A DNA stretch of 64,000 bases from Mobilibacterium timonense. Lineage in GTDB: Bacteria > Bacillota > Clostridia > Peptostreptococcales > Anaerovoracaceae. The stretch covers positions 248,001 through 312,000 of the forward strand of contig NZ_FUHN01000006.1 of NCBI RefSeq assembly GCF_900155555.1, written 5' to 3'. The notes below the pieces were generated by a model. The model did not search any database. It worked only from the letters and a program-made list of their open reading frames with translations, and was not told the DNA's origin. Each line of letters opens with the position of its first letter. The stretch's first letter is position 1. Made by a program: the position numbers and the translations under genes. Shown piece after piece: positions 25,595 to 34,099 of this stretch.

Positions 25595-27655
25595 ATGAAG
25601 AAGAAGGAGCTGATCAGAAGCATCGATTTCAAAAACGTTCAATTGTCAGACGAGCAGCTGGAGGCGGTGGAAAATGTGAGCGGCCCTCAGCTGCTCCTTG
25701 CGGTGCCCGGAAGCGGTAAGACCACGACCCTGATCGCAAGGCTGATCCACATGATAAGAGATGAGAATATAGACCCCCGCGGCATCCTGGTGATAACCTT
25801 CACCAATGCGGCAGCGGCGGACATGAAAAACAGGTTTTTCCAGATGCATCAGGACGAGCAGGAGCCGAACGCATCGTCGGGACATGGCGATGTGAGCGGA
25901 GTGACCTTTTCCACGATAAACGGGCTGTGCCTCAGGATATGCCTGTCTTACGCCAGGATATACCACAGGGCGATGCCGGACCTGATATCCGAGCCGGACC
26001 GGCGGGCCGCCATCGCCGCCATACTGAGAAAGAACAGCGGTGAATACACGTCGGACAGCGACATACGGGACGCTTCCCAGAAGATCACGTACATCAAGAA
26101 CATGGGCCTCACGGAAAAGGATATCAAGTCCGACAGGCTCATCGACAGCGGCGACTGGGACGTTTACCGGGAATACAGCAGGACCCTGAAAAGCCGCAAG
26201 CTCATGGATTACGACGACCAGATCGTCTTTGCTGCGCAGATATTAAGGGATCCGCGGTTTTCGCGGGTGCTGGACCGGTATCGCAGCAGGTTCCGGTGGC
26301 TTATGGTCGACGAGGCACAGGACACGTCGAAGCTCCAGCACCAGATCATCCGGACTCTCGCCGGAGGCCGCGGGAACATCTTCATGGTGGGAGACGAAGA
26401 CCAGAGCATCTACGGCTTCAGGGCCGCTTTTCCACAGGCGCTCCTCGATTTCCGCGGAACCTGGCCGGAGGCGGAGATCCACCGGCTCCAGACAAACTAC
26501 AGGTCGGGGAAGGAGATCGTGGAAGCAGCCTCAAGGGTCATCGTGCACAACAGGAACCGCTATGAAAAAAACATGGTCGCCGCCCGGACCGAAGCGGGAG
26601 CCTGCAGGGCCGTGGCCGTTCGCAGGAGGGAGGACCAGTACGATGAGATCATCAGGCTCATCGGAGAAAGTGACGAGAAAACAGCGATCCTCTACAGAGA
26701 TAACTCCAGCGCGCTGCCCCTGATCCTTCGCCTTGAGAGAGCCGGCATCCCATATGAACTGAGGGGGCAGGATGCCGGATTTTTTTCCAACAGGATCGTG
26801 ACGGAGGCCTCTGACATCCTCACCTTTGCCCTCGACCCGCTGAGGCGTGACATCCTGTGGAAGATATACTACAAATTCGGTGTGAAGATATCCAAGAAGG
26901 CAATGGCCCATGCGGTGGAAGCTCCCGGCTGGTCGGGCGATGACCCGTATCTCGATGCTCTCGCGGCTTCGCCCGCTCTAGGTAAGAGCGCCAGGGAGGA
27001 CCTCAGGGTGCTCCAGGACCAGTTCAGGACCATCAGGCAGAGGAACGACGCGAGGTTCGCGCTGCGCTGTCTGAGGAACGCCATGTCCTACAGGAACGCT
27101 TCGAGCGAAAAGCTTTTTATAATGCAGGCCCTGGCAGAAGAGGGAGAAAGCATTCCGGAATTTTTTCAGAAGCTCCGCAGGATGTCTGAGGCTATGGACG
27201 GCGGGCATGGGACCGGCGGCGGGAATGTGGTCCTCAGCACGGTCCACGGCAGCAAGGGGCTGGAGTACCCGAAGGTGATCATAATGGACGCCGTGCAGGG
27301 GATACTGCCTTCCGGAGAAAACGATGAAGAGGAGGAGCGGCGGATCTTCTATGTTGCCGTCACCAGAGCGATGGACACGCTGGTGATGATGAAATACGGA
27401 GACGTGGAAACGCCTTTTCCGGATCAGGCGCTTGGGATCAGGAGAAATGGTCCCATCCGGATCAGTGAGGCGGACAGAAAGGAAGCGGAGGGCTTCGAGG
27501 CCGGTTCCCTGGTAAGCCACAGGAGTTTCGGTACTGGCCGGATAGTCAGCATTGACAAGGACGGCAGGGCGGATATCGACTTTGGCGGACGGGGAAAGAA
27601 GAAGATGTCTTTGCAGGCGTGTGTCGCCATGGGGATAATAAAGAAATTGAAATGA
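25595..27655 (+). CDS. UvrD/PcrA-type superfamily I DNA helicase
   Basis: 686 residues with the SF1A motifs in order: Walker A AVPGSGKTTTLIARL (near residue 38), ITFTNAAAADMKNRF, Walker B LMVDEAQDTSKLQ, GDEDQSIYGFRAA, TNYRSGKEIV, STVHGSKGLEYPKVIIMDAV and RRIFYVAVTRAMDTLVM. The C-terminal SHRSFGTGRIVSIDKDGRADIDF is a PcrA-like tail. It is an ATP-driven 3'-5' DNA translocase. It is followed by the WYL operator region; whether it is functionally tied to the RNA-repair genes is not known. Confidence 0.95.
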   Translation: MKKKELIRSIDFKNVQLSDEQLEAVENVSGPQLLLAVPGSGKTTTLIARLIHMIRDENIDPRGILVITFTNAAAADMKNRFFQMHQDEQEPNASSGHGDVSGVTFSTINGLCLRICLSYARIYHRAMPDLISEPDRRAAIAAILRKNSGEYTSDSDIRDASQKITYIKNMGLTEKDIKSDRLIDSGDWDVYREYSRTLKSRKLMDYDDQIVFAAQILRDPRFSRVLDRYRSRFRWLMVDEAQDTSKLQHQIIRTLAGGRGNIFMVGDEDQSIYGFRAAFPQALLDFRGTWPEAEIHRLQTNYRSGKEIVEAASRVIVHNRNRYEKNMVAARTEAGACRAVAVRRREDQYDEIIRLIGESDEKTAILYRDNSSALPLILRLERAGIPYELRGQDAGFFSNRIVTEASDILTFALDPLRRDILWKIYYKFGVKISKKAMAHAVEAPGWSGDDPYLDALAASPALGKSAREDLRVLQDQFRTIRQRNDARFALRCLRNAMSYRNASSEKLFIMQALAEEGESIPEFFQKLRRMSEAMDGGHGTGGGNVVLSTVHGSKGLEYPKVIIMDAVQGILPSGENDEEEERRIFYVAVTRAMDTLVMMKYGDVETPFPDQALGIRRNGPIRISEADRKEAEGFEAGSLVSHRSFGTGRIVSIDKDGRADIDFGGRGKKKMSLQACVAMGIIKKLK

Positions 27656-27667
27656 GATCTTAGTAAG

Positions 27668-27780
27668 TTGGCAAGTTGAAGTTGAATTTGCCAAACTTTA
27701 AGAAAACTTGGCAAATCACTTAAAATATTTGGTAAATCACTTGAAATGCTTGGCAAATCGTAAAATAATTTGGCAAACTG
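27668..27780 (+). promoter_or_regulatory. Iterated operator TTGGCAAAT upstream of the WYL genes
   Basis: Direct copies of TTGGCAAAT-like sequence start at 27668, 27708, 27729, 27750 and 27770, with an inverted copy TTTGCCAAA at 27687-27695. The spacing is 20-21 bp, two helical turns, so all lie on one face of the DNA. The middle two extend to TTGG(C/T)AAATCACTT. They precede the first WYL gene by about 90 bases and are probably the binding array for a WYL regulator. Confidence 0.7.
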
Positions 27781-27867
27781 GGTGATCCGTCAAGCATTGA
27801 ACTGGCAAGATCATTACCTGAAAAGCCGAAAAGTTCTAAACAGAAATTCTATTCCATATAGAAAAAC

Positions 27868-29142
27868 ATGGCATACAGTGAAGTGGTTAAAAACTTCAAT
27901 AAGATCCGCCAATACATGCGCAGCTTCTACGTATATGGCTTCAGGAGCCGCAGCGAGTACACAGAGAAAAGCTCCCGGTCTTATGACGATGAACGGCGCA
28001 GGATCGAGAGCTGGCTTGGGGACTACATGCAGTTCCGGCAGGCGCCGGATGGCAGGATAGCGTTCATCTCCATCGACAGCCGTCGCGCTGCCCACAACCC
28101 GATGTATAAAGCATGGAAGGCGAAAAGTTTTACAGATGGTGACATCACATTGCACTTTCTCCTTTTCGATATCCTTTCAACTCTCGGAAAAATTTTTTCC
28201 ATTAAGGAGATAATGAATTCTCTGGACGGATACCTTGCGCAGTTTAAAGAACCGAGGGTGTTTGATGTCTCAACGGTCCGGAAGAAGCTCAACGAATACG
28301 CAGCCGAAGGGCTGGTGAATGTGGAGAAAAGGGGGAGGACTGCATACTACAGCCGTGCAGATGACGTGCCGGTGCCTTGCGTGGACGTATTGAATTATTT
28401 CTCGGAGGTGATGCCCTGCGGAGTGATAGGTTCCTTCATCCTGGACGGGCAGTCAGGGCAAGTGAGGCAGGAAGATCGGGAAGACCGTGAGGAGTCTGGT
28501 CAGCACTTCGCCTTTAAGCACCATTACATTACGGGGACCCTGGACAGCCAGGTGCTGTACGAACTTTTTTCCGCAATACGGGAGAGGAGAGGCGTTGCGC
28601 TGGAGACCGTCAACAGGGACAGTGATCGGACTTCGGAGACACGTGTCATCCCCCTCAGGATAATGATAAGTGTACAGAGCGGACGGCAGTACCTGATGGC
28701 CTACGTGCCAGCACACCAAAAGATCACGCCCTTCAGGGCTGACAACATCCTTTCGGTCAGTCACGGGGAGATCTGCGAAAACTACGATGAGCTGCAGTGT
28801 ACCTTCGAGGGCATGCGCCCACATCTCTGGGGCGTCAGCACCCGGAGCCGCTCGAATCAGAGGATGGAGCGCGTGGAATTCACAATAAGATACGCAGATG
28901 ACGAGCAGTACATCAGGGAACGGCTGGAGCGGGAGAAGCGCTGCGGCACCGTGGAGCACATAGATGAAAACACAAGCAGGTTTACGGCAGACGTTTTTGA
29001 CGCCTGGGAAATGATCCCGTGGATCAGGACCTTCATCTGCAGGATCACTGACATACATTTCTCTGACAGCAGGCTGGAGGAGCAGTTCTGGCAGGACATC
29101 CGGGAGATGTATGCCTTGTACGGCCTGGAAGGAGGCAATTAG
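27868..29142 (+). CDS. WYL-domain transcriptional regulator 1
   Basis: 424 residues. A winged-helix segment is seen near residues 120-165 (IKEIMNSLDGYLAQF...TVRKKLNEYAAEGLVNVEKRGRTAYY), followed by a WYL-type ligand/nucleic-acid sensing domain (VIPLRIMISVQSGRQYLMAYVPAHQKITPFRADNI). WYL proteins sense nucleotides or nucleic acids and often control defence or repair genes. No clear ribosome site precedes ATG 27868. The next WYL gene begins directly after its TAG. Confidence 0.82.
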   Translation: MAYSEVVKNFNKIRQYMRSFYVYGFRSRSEYTEKSSRSYDDERRRIESWLGDYMQFRQAPDGRIAFISIDSRRAAHNPMYKAWKAKSFTDGDITLHFLLFDILSTLGKIFSIKEIMNSLDGYLAQFKEPRVFDVSTVRKKLNEYAAEGLVNVEKRGRTAYYSRADDVPVPCVDVLNYFSEVMPCGVIGSFILDGQSGQVRQEDREDREESGQHFAFKHHYITGTLDSQVLYELFSAIRERRGVALETVNRDSDRTSETRVIPLRIMISVQSGRQYLMAYVPAHQKITPFRADNILSVSHGEICENYDELQCTFEGMRPHLWGVSTRSRSNQRMERVEFTIRYADDEQYIRERLEREKRCGTVEHIDENTSRFTADVFDAWEMIPWIRTFICRITDIHFSDSRLEEQFWQDIREMYALYGLEGGN

Positions 29143-30084
29143 ATGTTTTTCAGCGAGCTGTACAGCGCGTATTACGTCACCGTTGCGAATGTGCTCAGAG
29201 AGGCGGTCACCCGTCCGGTATCCCAGGAAGATATCAGGATAATTGTGGAAAAATACGCCTTTGGTGAGAGCATCTTGTCTATTCCGACAGCTCTGAAGGA
29301 AGAACGGTGGCCGCTGCTACGCCCGGACGGGACAGCGGTCCTGAAACACCAGCCCTCAATGCCTCTCACGACCATGGAAAAGCGCTGGCTTAAATCGGTG
29401 GCCTGCGACCCCAGAATAAAGCTTTTCGGGGAAATTGACCTCGGCCCGGACTTCGACGGCGTGGAGCCGCTGTTCCTGCCGGAGGACGTGATTGTTTTCG
29501 ACAGGTTCACCGACGGAGACGATTACACAGATGAGACTTACATTGCGAATTTCAGGCTCATTCTGGACGCCATACGGAAAAAGTATCTGCTGGATATCGA
29601 GAGTCTCAGCGGAAGAGGCCGGATGATCAAACAGACCGTCCTGCCGCGGTGCCTGGAGTACTCGGAAAAGGACGACAAGTTCCGCCTCAGGGGAGCGTGT
29701 GGCCGCTTCGGGAGCACCCTGAACCTCGGGCGAATCGTAAGCTGCAGGGCGTCTGAGGAAAAAACAGGGGCTTTTTCTGGAAAAGATCGTGCCGTCAGGT
29801 CCAGGACTGTGACTTTCCAGCTGGTGGACGAGAGGAAGGCGCTGGAGAGGGTGCTCCTTCACTTCGCACATTTCGAAAAGTCTGCTGAAAAGCTGGATGA
29901 CAAGCACTACAGTGTGACCATCCATTACGACAAAGAGGACGAGACCGAACTGGTGATAAGAATATTATCCTTTGGACCGCTGATACGGGTCACGACTCCA
30001 CAGCACTTCGTGGACCTGATAAAACAGAGACTGGCAGATCAGAGATCCATAGACCAGATAGACCATAAAAGTTGCGGGCAGTGA
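29143..30084 (+). CDS. WYL-domain regulator 2
   Basis: 313 residues, beginning at the base after the preceding stop (TAGATG), so translation is coupled. The C-terminal half (RKALERVLLHFAHFEKSAEKLDDKHYSVTIHYDKEDETELVIRILSFGP) has the WCX/WYL-like fold seen in partner WYL proteins. The N-terminal half lacks an obvious helix-turn-helix, so it may act as a subunit of regulator 1. A terminator hairpin overlaps its stop codon. Confidence 0.72.
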   Translation: MFFSELYSAYYVTVANVLREAVTRPVSQEDIRIIVEKYAFGESILSIPTALKEERWPLLRPDGTAVLKHQPSMPLTTMEKRWLKSVACDPRIKLFGEIDLGPDFDGVEPLFLPEDVIVFDRFTDGDDYTDETYIANFRLILDAIRKKYLLDIESLSGRGRMIKQTVLPRCLEYSEKDDKFRLRGACGRFGSTLNLGRIVSCRASEEKTGAFSGKDRAVRSRTVTFQLVDERKALERVLLHFAHFEKSAEKLDDKHYSVTIHYDKEDETELVIRILSFGPLIRVTTPQHFVDLIKQRLADQRSIDQIDHKSCGQ

Positions 30085-30102
30085 AAGCTCGCAACTTTTT
30101 TT
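30068..30102 (+). terminator. Terminator overlapping the WYL2 stop codon
   Basis: A 9-bp stem AAAGTTGCG/CGCAACTTT, 13-base loop containing the TGA stop, then TTTT. A ribosome finishing WYL2 would cover the hairpin, so readthrough could depend on translation. Confidence 0.75.
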
Positions 30103-30108
30103 CCGTGA

Positions 30109-30133
30109 TTGAACGTGCCGCCGGCACTATACT
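30109..30133 (+). promoter_or_regulatory. Candidate promoter with palindromic spacer
   Basis: TATACT (30128-30133) is preceded by a perfect palindrome GTGCCG-C-CGGCAC (30115-30127) and TTGAAC (30109-30114). The spacing to TTGAAC is only 13; a 17-base spacing gives a poor GTGATT. The palindrome is a likely operator or activator site for the DUF2828-rtcB transcript. Confidence 0.45.
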
Positions 30134-30156
30134 GTCACCGTGAGCAAAACACAGGA

Positions 30157-30250
30157 AAGGCACTAACAGCAACCAGGTATAGATCAGGAAAATCCGGCGG
30201 AGGATCTGCATGATGCGGGTCCAGACTGCCAACAGTACTAAATGTGCCTT
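30157..30250 (+). ncRNA. Candidate structured leader RNA (Y-RNA-like position)
   Basis: A perfect 7-bp pairing AAGGCAC (30157-30163) with GTGCCTT (30244-30250) closes a domain of about 94 bases containing an ATCC/GGAT hairpin (30192-30205). It lies in the leader between the promoter and the Ro-like gene, where some bacteria encode the Y RNA bound by Ro. Structure by eye only; it may simply be a leader. Confidence 0.3.
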
Positions 30251-30283
30251 GTAAAGAGAACATCACGGGAAAGGAGAAGGGAA

Positions 30284-31783
30284 ATGCTGGACAACCTCCA
30301 ACAGGAAGCGAACATAGCTTTTACAGAGAATGGCGCAGTTTCAAACGGAACAACTGGTTCCTGGTGTCTGGATCTGTTTGCCACCATCGGCGCCCTTCGC
30401 CGTGAACCGGATGAAGAGATCATCCTGCGGTTTTTCCGGGCCTATGCCGAAGACCCTGACCTGGCAATGAAGACTGTTTTTTTTGCCAGAGACATCAGGG
30501 GTGGCCTCGGGGAGCGCCGGGTGTTCAGGATCATCCTCAACTGGCTCGGAAAAAACAAACCGGAAACCGTCAGGAGAAATCTGGAACGCATCCCGGAATA
30601 CGGCAGGTATGACGACCTGCTTGCTCTGTTTGGCACGCCTTGCGAAAAGGACGTGCTGGAGCTCATAAGAAGGCTTTTCGAAAAGGATATGGACTGCCTT
30701 GGAAAAGGCGGGAGAGTCTCTCTTCTGGGGAAATGGCTTCCATCTGTGAATGCATCCAGCATGGAGACCGTCATGAAAGCCAGGAAGATCGCAAGATACA
30801 TGGGCATGAGCGACGCAGCATACAGGAAGTCGCTGACCAGGCTGCGCAGGCAGATAGACATCATCGAGAACCACCTACGGGAAAAGGACTATTCATTCGA
30901 TTATTCAAAGCAGCCTTCGAGAGCCATGTTCAAATACAGAAAGGCCTTTTTGAGAAACGACGGCAATCGCTACATGAACTTTCTCGAACAAGTAGAAAGC
31001 GGCGAGGCCGGACTGCACGCCGGCAATGTCGCTCCGTATGAGCTGGTGGCACCATATCTTTCAGATGATGTCTACAGTAGAGGAAAAGACGCCCATTCAT
31101 TTATGCGTGACATAAGCCCGGAGGAGGCTGCTGCGCTCAATGCCACGTGGGCCGCTATGCCAGATTTTGGGGGAGATGAAAATGCTCTGGCCATCATCGA
31201 CACATCCGGTTCCATGTACTTTGAAAGCAGGCCTCTTCCCGCAGCTGTGGCGCTGTCACTGGGCCTCTGTTTTGCGGAGCACAACGAGGGGATTTTCAGG
31301 GATTGCTTTATCGAGTTCTCAGCCAGACCGCAGCTCATAATGCTGAAAGGCGAGACCTTTGCGGATCGGCTCCGCTATGCTGCGTCGTTCAACACGGTGG
31401 CGGACACCGACCTTGAGGCGGTGTTCCAGCTGATCCTGGATGCGGCTGTAAAAAACCACGTCAGCCAGAAGGAGCTGCCGTCGAGACTCATCATAATATC
31501 GGATATGGAATTCAACTGCTGCGTGGAAAATGCCTCAGAGACGAATTTCCAGAACGCAAAGCGGAGATTTGCGGAAGCTGGCTACAAGCTTCCGGAGATA
31601 GTGTTCTGGAACGTTGCCAGCAGAAACCGCCAGCAGCCCGTATCCAAGAATGAGCAGGGTGTGACCCTGGTATCCGGGACGACCCCGAGGCTCTTCGATA
31701 TGGTGGCTGGAGGAAATATTTCGCCATATGAGTTTATGATGGAGACACTAAACAACCCACGTTATTCGGCCATAGCCGCCTGA
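30284..31783 (+). CDS. DUF2828 / TROVE-like protein with von Willebrand A domain
   Basis: About 499 residues. The N-terminal helical-repeat part has ARDIRGGLGERRVF, YGRYDDLLALF and SLLGKWLPSVNASS, and the C-terminal vWA domain has the MIDAS motif LAIIDTSGSM (near residue 300). DUF2828 is related in architecture to the Ro60/Rsr TROVE proteins that bind misfolded RNA and Y RNA. ATG 30284 was chosen over 30242 because of AGGAG seven bases upstream. RtcB follows after 81 bases, echoing the Salmonella rsr-rtcB arrangement. Confidence 0.85.
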   Translation: MLDNLQQEANIAFTENGAVSNGTTGSWCLDLFATIGALRREPDEEIILRFFRAYAEDPDLAMKTVFFARDIRGGLGERRVFRIILNWLGKNKPETVRRNLERIPEYGRYDDLLALFGTPCEKDVLELIRRLFEKDMDCLGKGGRVSLLGKWLPSVNASSMETVMKARKIARYMGMSDAAYRKSLTRLRRQIDIIENHLREKDYSFDYSKQPSRAMFKYRKAFLRNDGNRYMNFLEQVESGEAGLHAGNVAPYELVAPYLSDDVYSRGKDAHSFMRDISPEEAAALNATWAAMPDFGGDENALAIIDTSGSMYFESRPLPAAVALSLGLCFAEHNEGIFRDCFIEFSARPQLIMLKGETFADRLRYAASFNTVADTDLEAVFQLILDAAVKNHVSQKELPSRLIIISDMEFNCCVENASETNFQNAKRRFAEAGYKLPEIVFWNVASRNRQQPVSKNEQGVTLVSGTTPRLFDMVAGGNISPYEFMMETLNNPRYSAIAA

Positions 31784-31786
31784 GCC

Positions 31787-31831
31787 CTCCAGGCCATCCA
31801 GCACTCAGGTGCTCGGTGGAGCGTTCTGGAG
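31787..31831 (+). ncRNA. Candidate small hairpin RNA between the Ro-like gene and rtcB
   Basis: CTCCAG (31787-31792) pairs with CTGGAG (31826-31831); inside, AGCAC and GTGCT pair around a TCAG tetraloop, with TCC/GGA between. No T-run follows, so it is not a terminator. It could be a processing signal, a regulatory leader of rtcB or a small RNA. Confidence 0.35.
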
Positions 31832-31864
31832 AGGCACTTTTAAAGGCAACGAAAGGATAATAAC

Positions 31865-33097
31865 ATGTTTGAGATAAAAGGAAAGGTCGGCACGGCCCGT
31901 TGCTACGCCAGTGTCGTCGAGGATGGCGCCGTCCAGCAGATACGCAGGATGTGCGACTACGAACTGACAGAGGGGAGTCGTGTCAGGATAATGCCGGACG
32001 TCCATGCGGGGAAAGGCTGTACGATAGGTACTACCATGACTGTAACCGACAAGGTGTGCCCGAATATAGTAGGCGTGGATATAGGCTGCGGAATGTATAC
32101 GATTAGGCTTGAGGACACCAGTCTGGATCTGGAGAAGGTGGACGAGGCATGCCACTGCATTCCGTCCGGTATGAATGTCTGGCAGGGAAGAATGGAGCGT
32201 TTCGACTTAACAGGGCTGCGCTGTTACCGCTCTCTCCGGGATACCAGGCGACTGGAAAGGTCCCTTGGGACCCTTGGAGGAGGAAATCACTTTATCGAGA
32301 TCGACAGGGCATCCGACGGGACGTACTGCCTTGTGATACACTCCGGCAGCCGTAATCTGGGGAAGCAGGTGGCGGAGATCTACCAGCGGCTGGCCGTAGA
32401 CCTTCATCAGGGAAAAGAAGAGCTTTTCAGGAAGAGAGATCAGATCATCAGCAGCTACAAGGCCGCAGGAAGACGCTCTGAGATACAGGGAGCTCTGAAT
32501 GAGCTGAATAAGAAATATGCTGAAAAGGATCCTGATGTTCCTTCTGATCTGTGTTGGCTTTATGGCTCCTTTCTGGAGGACTATCTCAACGATGTGGAGA
32601 TCTGCCAGCGCTTTGCCCGCCGCAGCAGGGAGAGAATGGGAGAGATCATTCTCGACAGGACTGGCATGAGTCCGGTGGAGGCATTTCACACCGTTCACAA
32701 CTATATAGATACCCACAAGATGATCCTCAGGAAGGGGGCGATAGCAGCCCATGCAGGAGAAAAGGTGCTGATCCCCATCAACATGAGGGACGGTTCGGTG
32801 GTGGCTGTGGGAAAGGGCGACCCGGAATGGAACTATTCCGCTCCTCATGGTGCCGGGCGGCTGATGTCCAGGACCCAGGCGAAAAAAGCCATCAGCATGG
32901 ATGAATACAGAGAGTCCATGGAGGGGATCTACACAACATCTGTCAACGAGGCAACACTGGACGAGGCGCCTATGGCCTACAAATCTCTTGATGATATCAT
33001 AGATGTGATCAGTGACACGGTGGAAGTGATAGACGTTATGAAACCGGTGTATAACTCTAAAGCTGCAGATGAGATGCCCCCTTGGAAGAAAAAATGA
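31865..33097 (+). CDS. rtcB: RNA-splicing ligase RtcB
   Basis: 410 residues, standard length. RtcB joins 2',3'-cyclic phosphate or 3'-phosphate RNA to 5'-OH RNA using GTP and Mn2+. Catalytic elements visible: DVHAGKGCTIG and GVDIGCGM (Mn ligands), LGGGNHFIE, VIHSGSRNLG and the guanylated histidine in YSAPHGAGRLMSR. AAAGGA precedes the ATG. No archease or RtcA gene is seen nearby. With the Ro-like protein it forms a probable RNA-repair operon under WYL control. Confidence 0.96.
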   Translation: MFEIKGKVGTARCYASVVEDGAVQQIRRMCDYELTEGSRVRIMPDVHAGKGCTIGTTMTVTDKVCPNIVGVDIGCGMYTIRLEDTSLDLEKVDEACHCIPSGMNVWQGRMERFDLTGLRCYRSLRDTRRLERSLGTLGGGNHFIEIDRASDGTYCLVIHSGSRNLGKQVAEIYQRLAVDLHQGKEELFRKRDQIISSYKAAGRRSEIQGALNELNKKYAEKDPDVPSDLCWLYGSFLEDYLNDVEICQRFARRSRERMGEIILDRTGMSPVEAFHTVHNYIDTHKMILRKGAIAAHAGEKVLIPINMRDGSVVAVGKGDPEWNYSAPHGAGRLMSRTQAKKAISMDEYRESMEGIYTTSVNEATLDEAPMAYKSLDDIIDVISDTVEVIDVMKPVYNSKAADEMPPWKKK

Positions 33098-33133
33098 CAG
33101 ATCGAGGAATTGACCCCTTTAGCGATTTCGTGA

Positions 33134-33160
33134 GACGGCAGTTTGCCGTCCGTTTTTTTT
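33134..33160 (+). terminator. Terminator after rtcB
   Basis: Perfect stem GACGGCA/TGCCGTC with loop GTT, followed by CG and eight T residues. Confidence 0.9.
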
Positions 33161-33334
33161 GTTTTTGCCTGCCTCCGAAGCGATGCAACTGGCGGTGGGA
33201 TCACCTGCGACTGTCTCTGGTAAAAGGCAGGGTACCAGATATCAGATTTGAGCTCCGCATCCGAAGAAATCATATATAATGAGTATGTCATCGGGGGCGT
33301 TTCCCGGTGGCACGTTTTGTAGAAGGAAACAGCT

Positions 33335-33508
33335 GCACTGGAGTCGCTGGCACGGTGGATAAAAAAGGATGGAACGGTAGTTCAGCCAGGTGAATTTATA
33401 CCCATTCTGGAGGAGGATCATCTCATTCATCTGCTTGATCTTGCGATGCTTGACAGGATACTGGAGGATGAGCTCATGGCGAGAGCCCGAGGCGTAAAGC
33501 TTCCTTGA
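33335..33508 (+). pseudogene. EAL-domain remnant
   Basis: About 57 codons without a start read ALESLARWIKKDG and PGEFIPILEEDHLIHLLD, the recognisable A-E-A-L-x-R-W / PxxFIPxxE segment of c-di-GMP phosphodiesterases, then stop at TGA 33506. The upstream catalytic parts are gone. It is a decayed GGDEF/EAL gene. Confidence 0.65.
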
Positions 33509-33804
33509 GCTTCTTTGAGGCGATGCAGCTTCTCGAGCTGCTCCCAGGGAAAGTTGGAGATGAGATCGAGATCCAGTTTCAGAGGGAGCTGGATCCGGAG
33601 TTTTGCGAGGCGGTGGATAGCTGTTTTGAGACAGGTGACTGGGAGGTGTATTCTTTTAACTATAAGGGGAAAGTGCCGGTAACAGGCCGCGTAAAGGAGT
33701 TGGCAGAAGATCCTGTCCATCATATTAAAGCAGTAATTACGGTGTTCTTCTCGGAAAAGATGGTCTCGTTTCTGAGCGGGACTGTAGTGGATGAAAATGA
33801 GTGA
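33505..33804 (+). CDS. Hypothetical protein
   Basis: A 99-codon frame from TTG 33505 (ATG 33523 is an alternative) overlapping the end of the EAL remnant. It contains ELLPGKVGDEIEIQFQREL and YKGKVPVTGRVKELAED and is acidic and soluble. I do not recognise the family. It may itself be the 3' part of the degraded gene in another frame. The following bases up to the terminator at 33939 hold nothing recognisable. Confidence 0.35.
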   Translation: MSFFEAMQLLELLPGKVGDEIEIQFQRELDPEFCEAVDSCFETGDWEVYSFNYKGKVPVTGRVKELAEDPVHHIKAVITVFFSEKMVSFLSGTVVDENE

Positions 33805-33938
33805 GTATGTGATGATCGAGGAGGCCGTTTAAGGTGGCAAGGCTGTAAAGAAGGCGGTAGAGATAATTCCAAAGGTGATCGTAAAATAATAGTGTCGCGC
33901 TACGATCGTTACAGATAGCTCTGCGATATCCAGACAAG

Positions 33939-33970
33939 AAGCGTCTCGGTCAGGGGACGCTTTTTTTTTT
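33939..33970 (+). terminator. Rho-independent terminator
   Basis: Stem AAGCGTC/GACGCTT with a 10-base loop, followed by a long T-run. It isolates the debris region from the SDR gene. Confidence 0.85.
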
Positions 33971-33986
33971 GCAAAAAAAATATAAA

Positions 33987-34047
33987 TGTAACTATTGACA
34001 TTACAACAGAACGATGCTAAATTATAGATGTAATCAATAAACTTACA
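33987..34047 (+). promoter_or_regulatory. Promoter with two identical palindromes
   Basis: TTGACA (33995-34000), 17 bases and TAAATT (34018-34023). The inverted repeat TGTAA-N9-TTACA occurs twice, at 33987-34005 (over the -35) and 34029-34047 (just downstream of the start), 42 bp apart. This is a repressor layout; the regulator is not encoded next to it. HxlR- or MarR-type control is a guess from the SDR gene type. Confidence 0.75.
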
Positions 34048-34099
34048 TCAAGCGACAGAACGTATACCTGACCCACAGAAAAATACAGGAGGGACCAAA

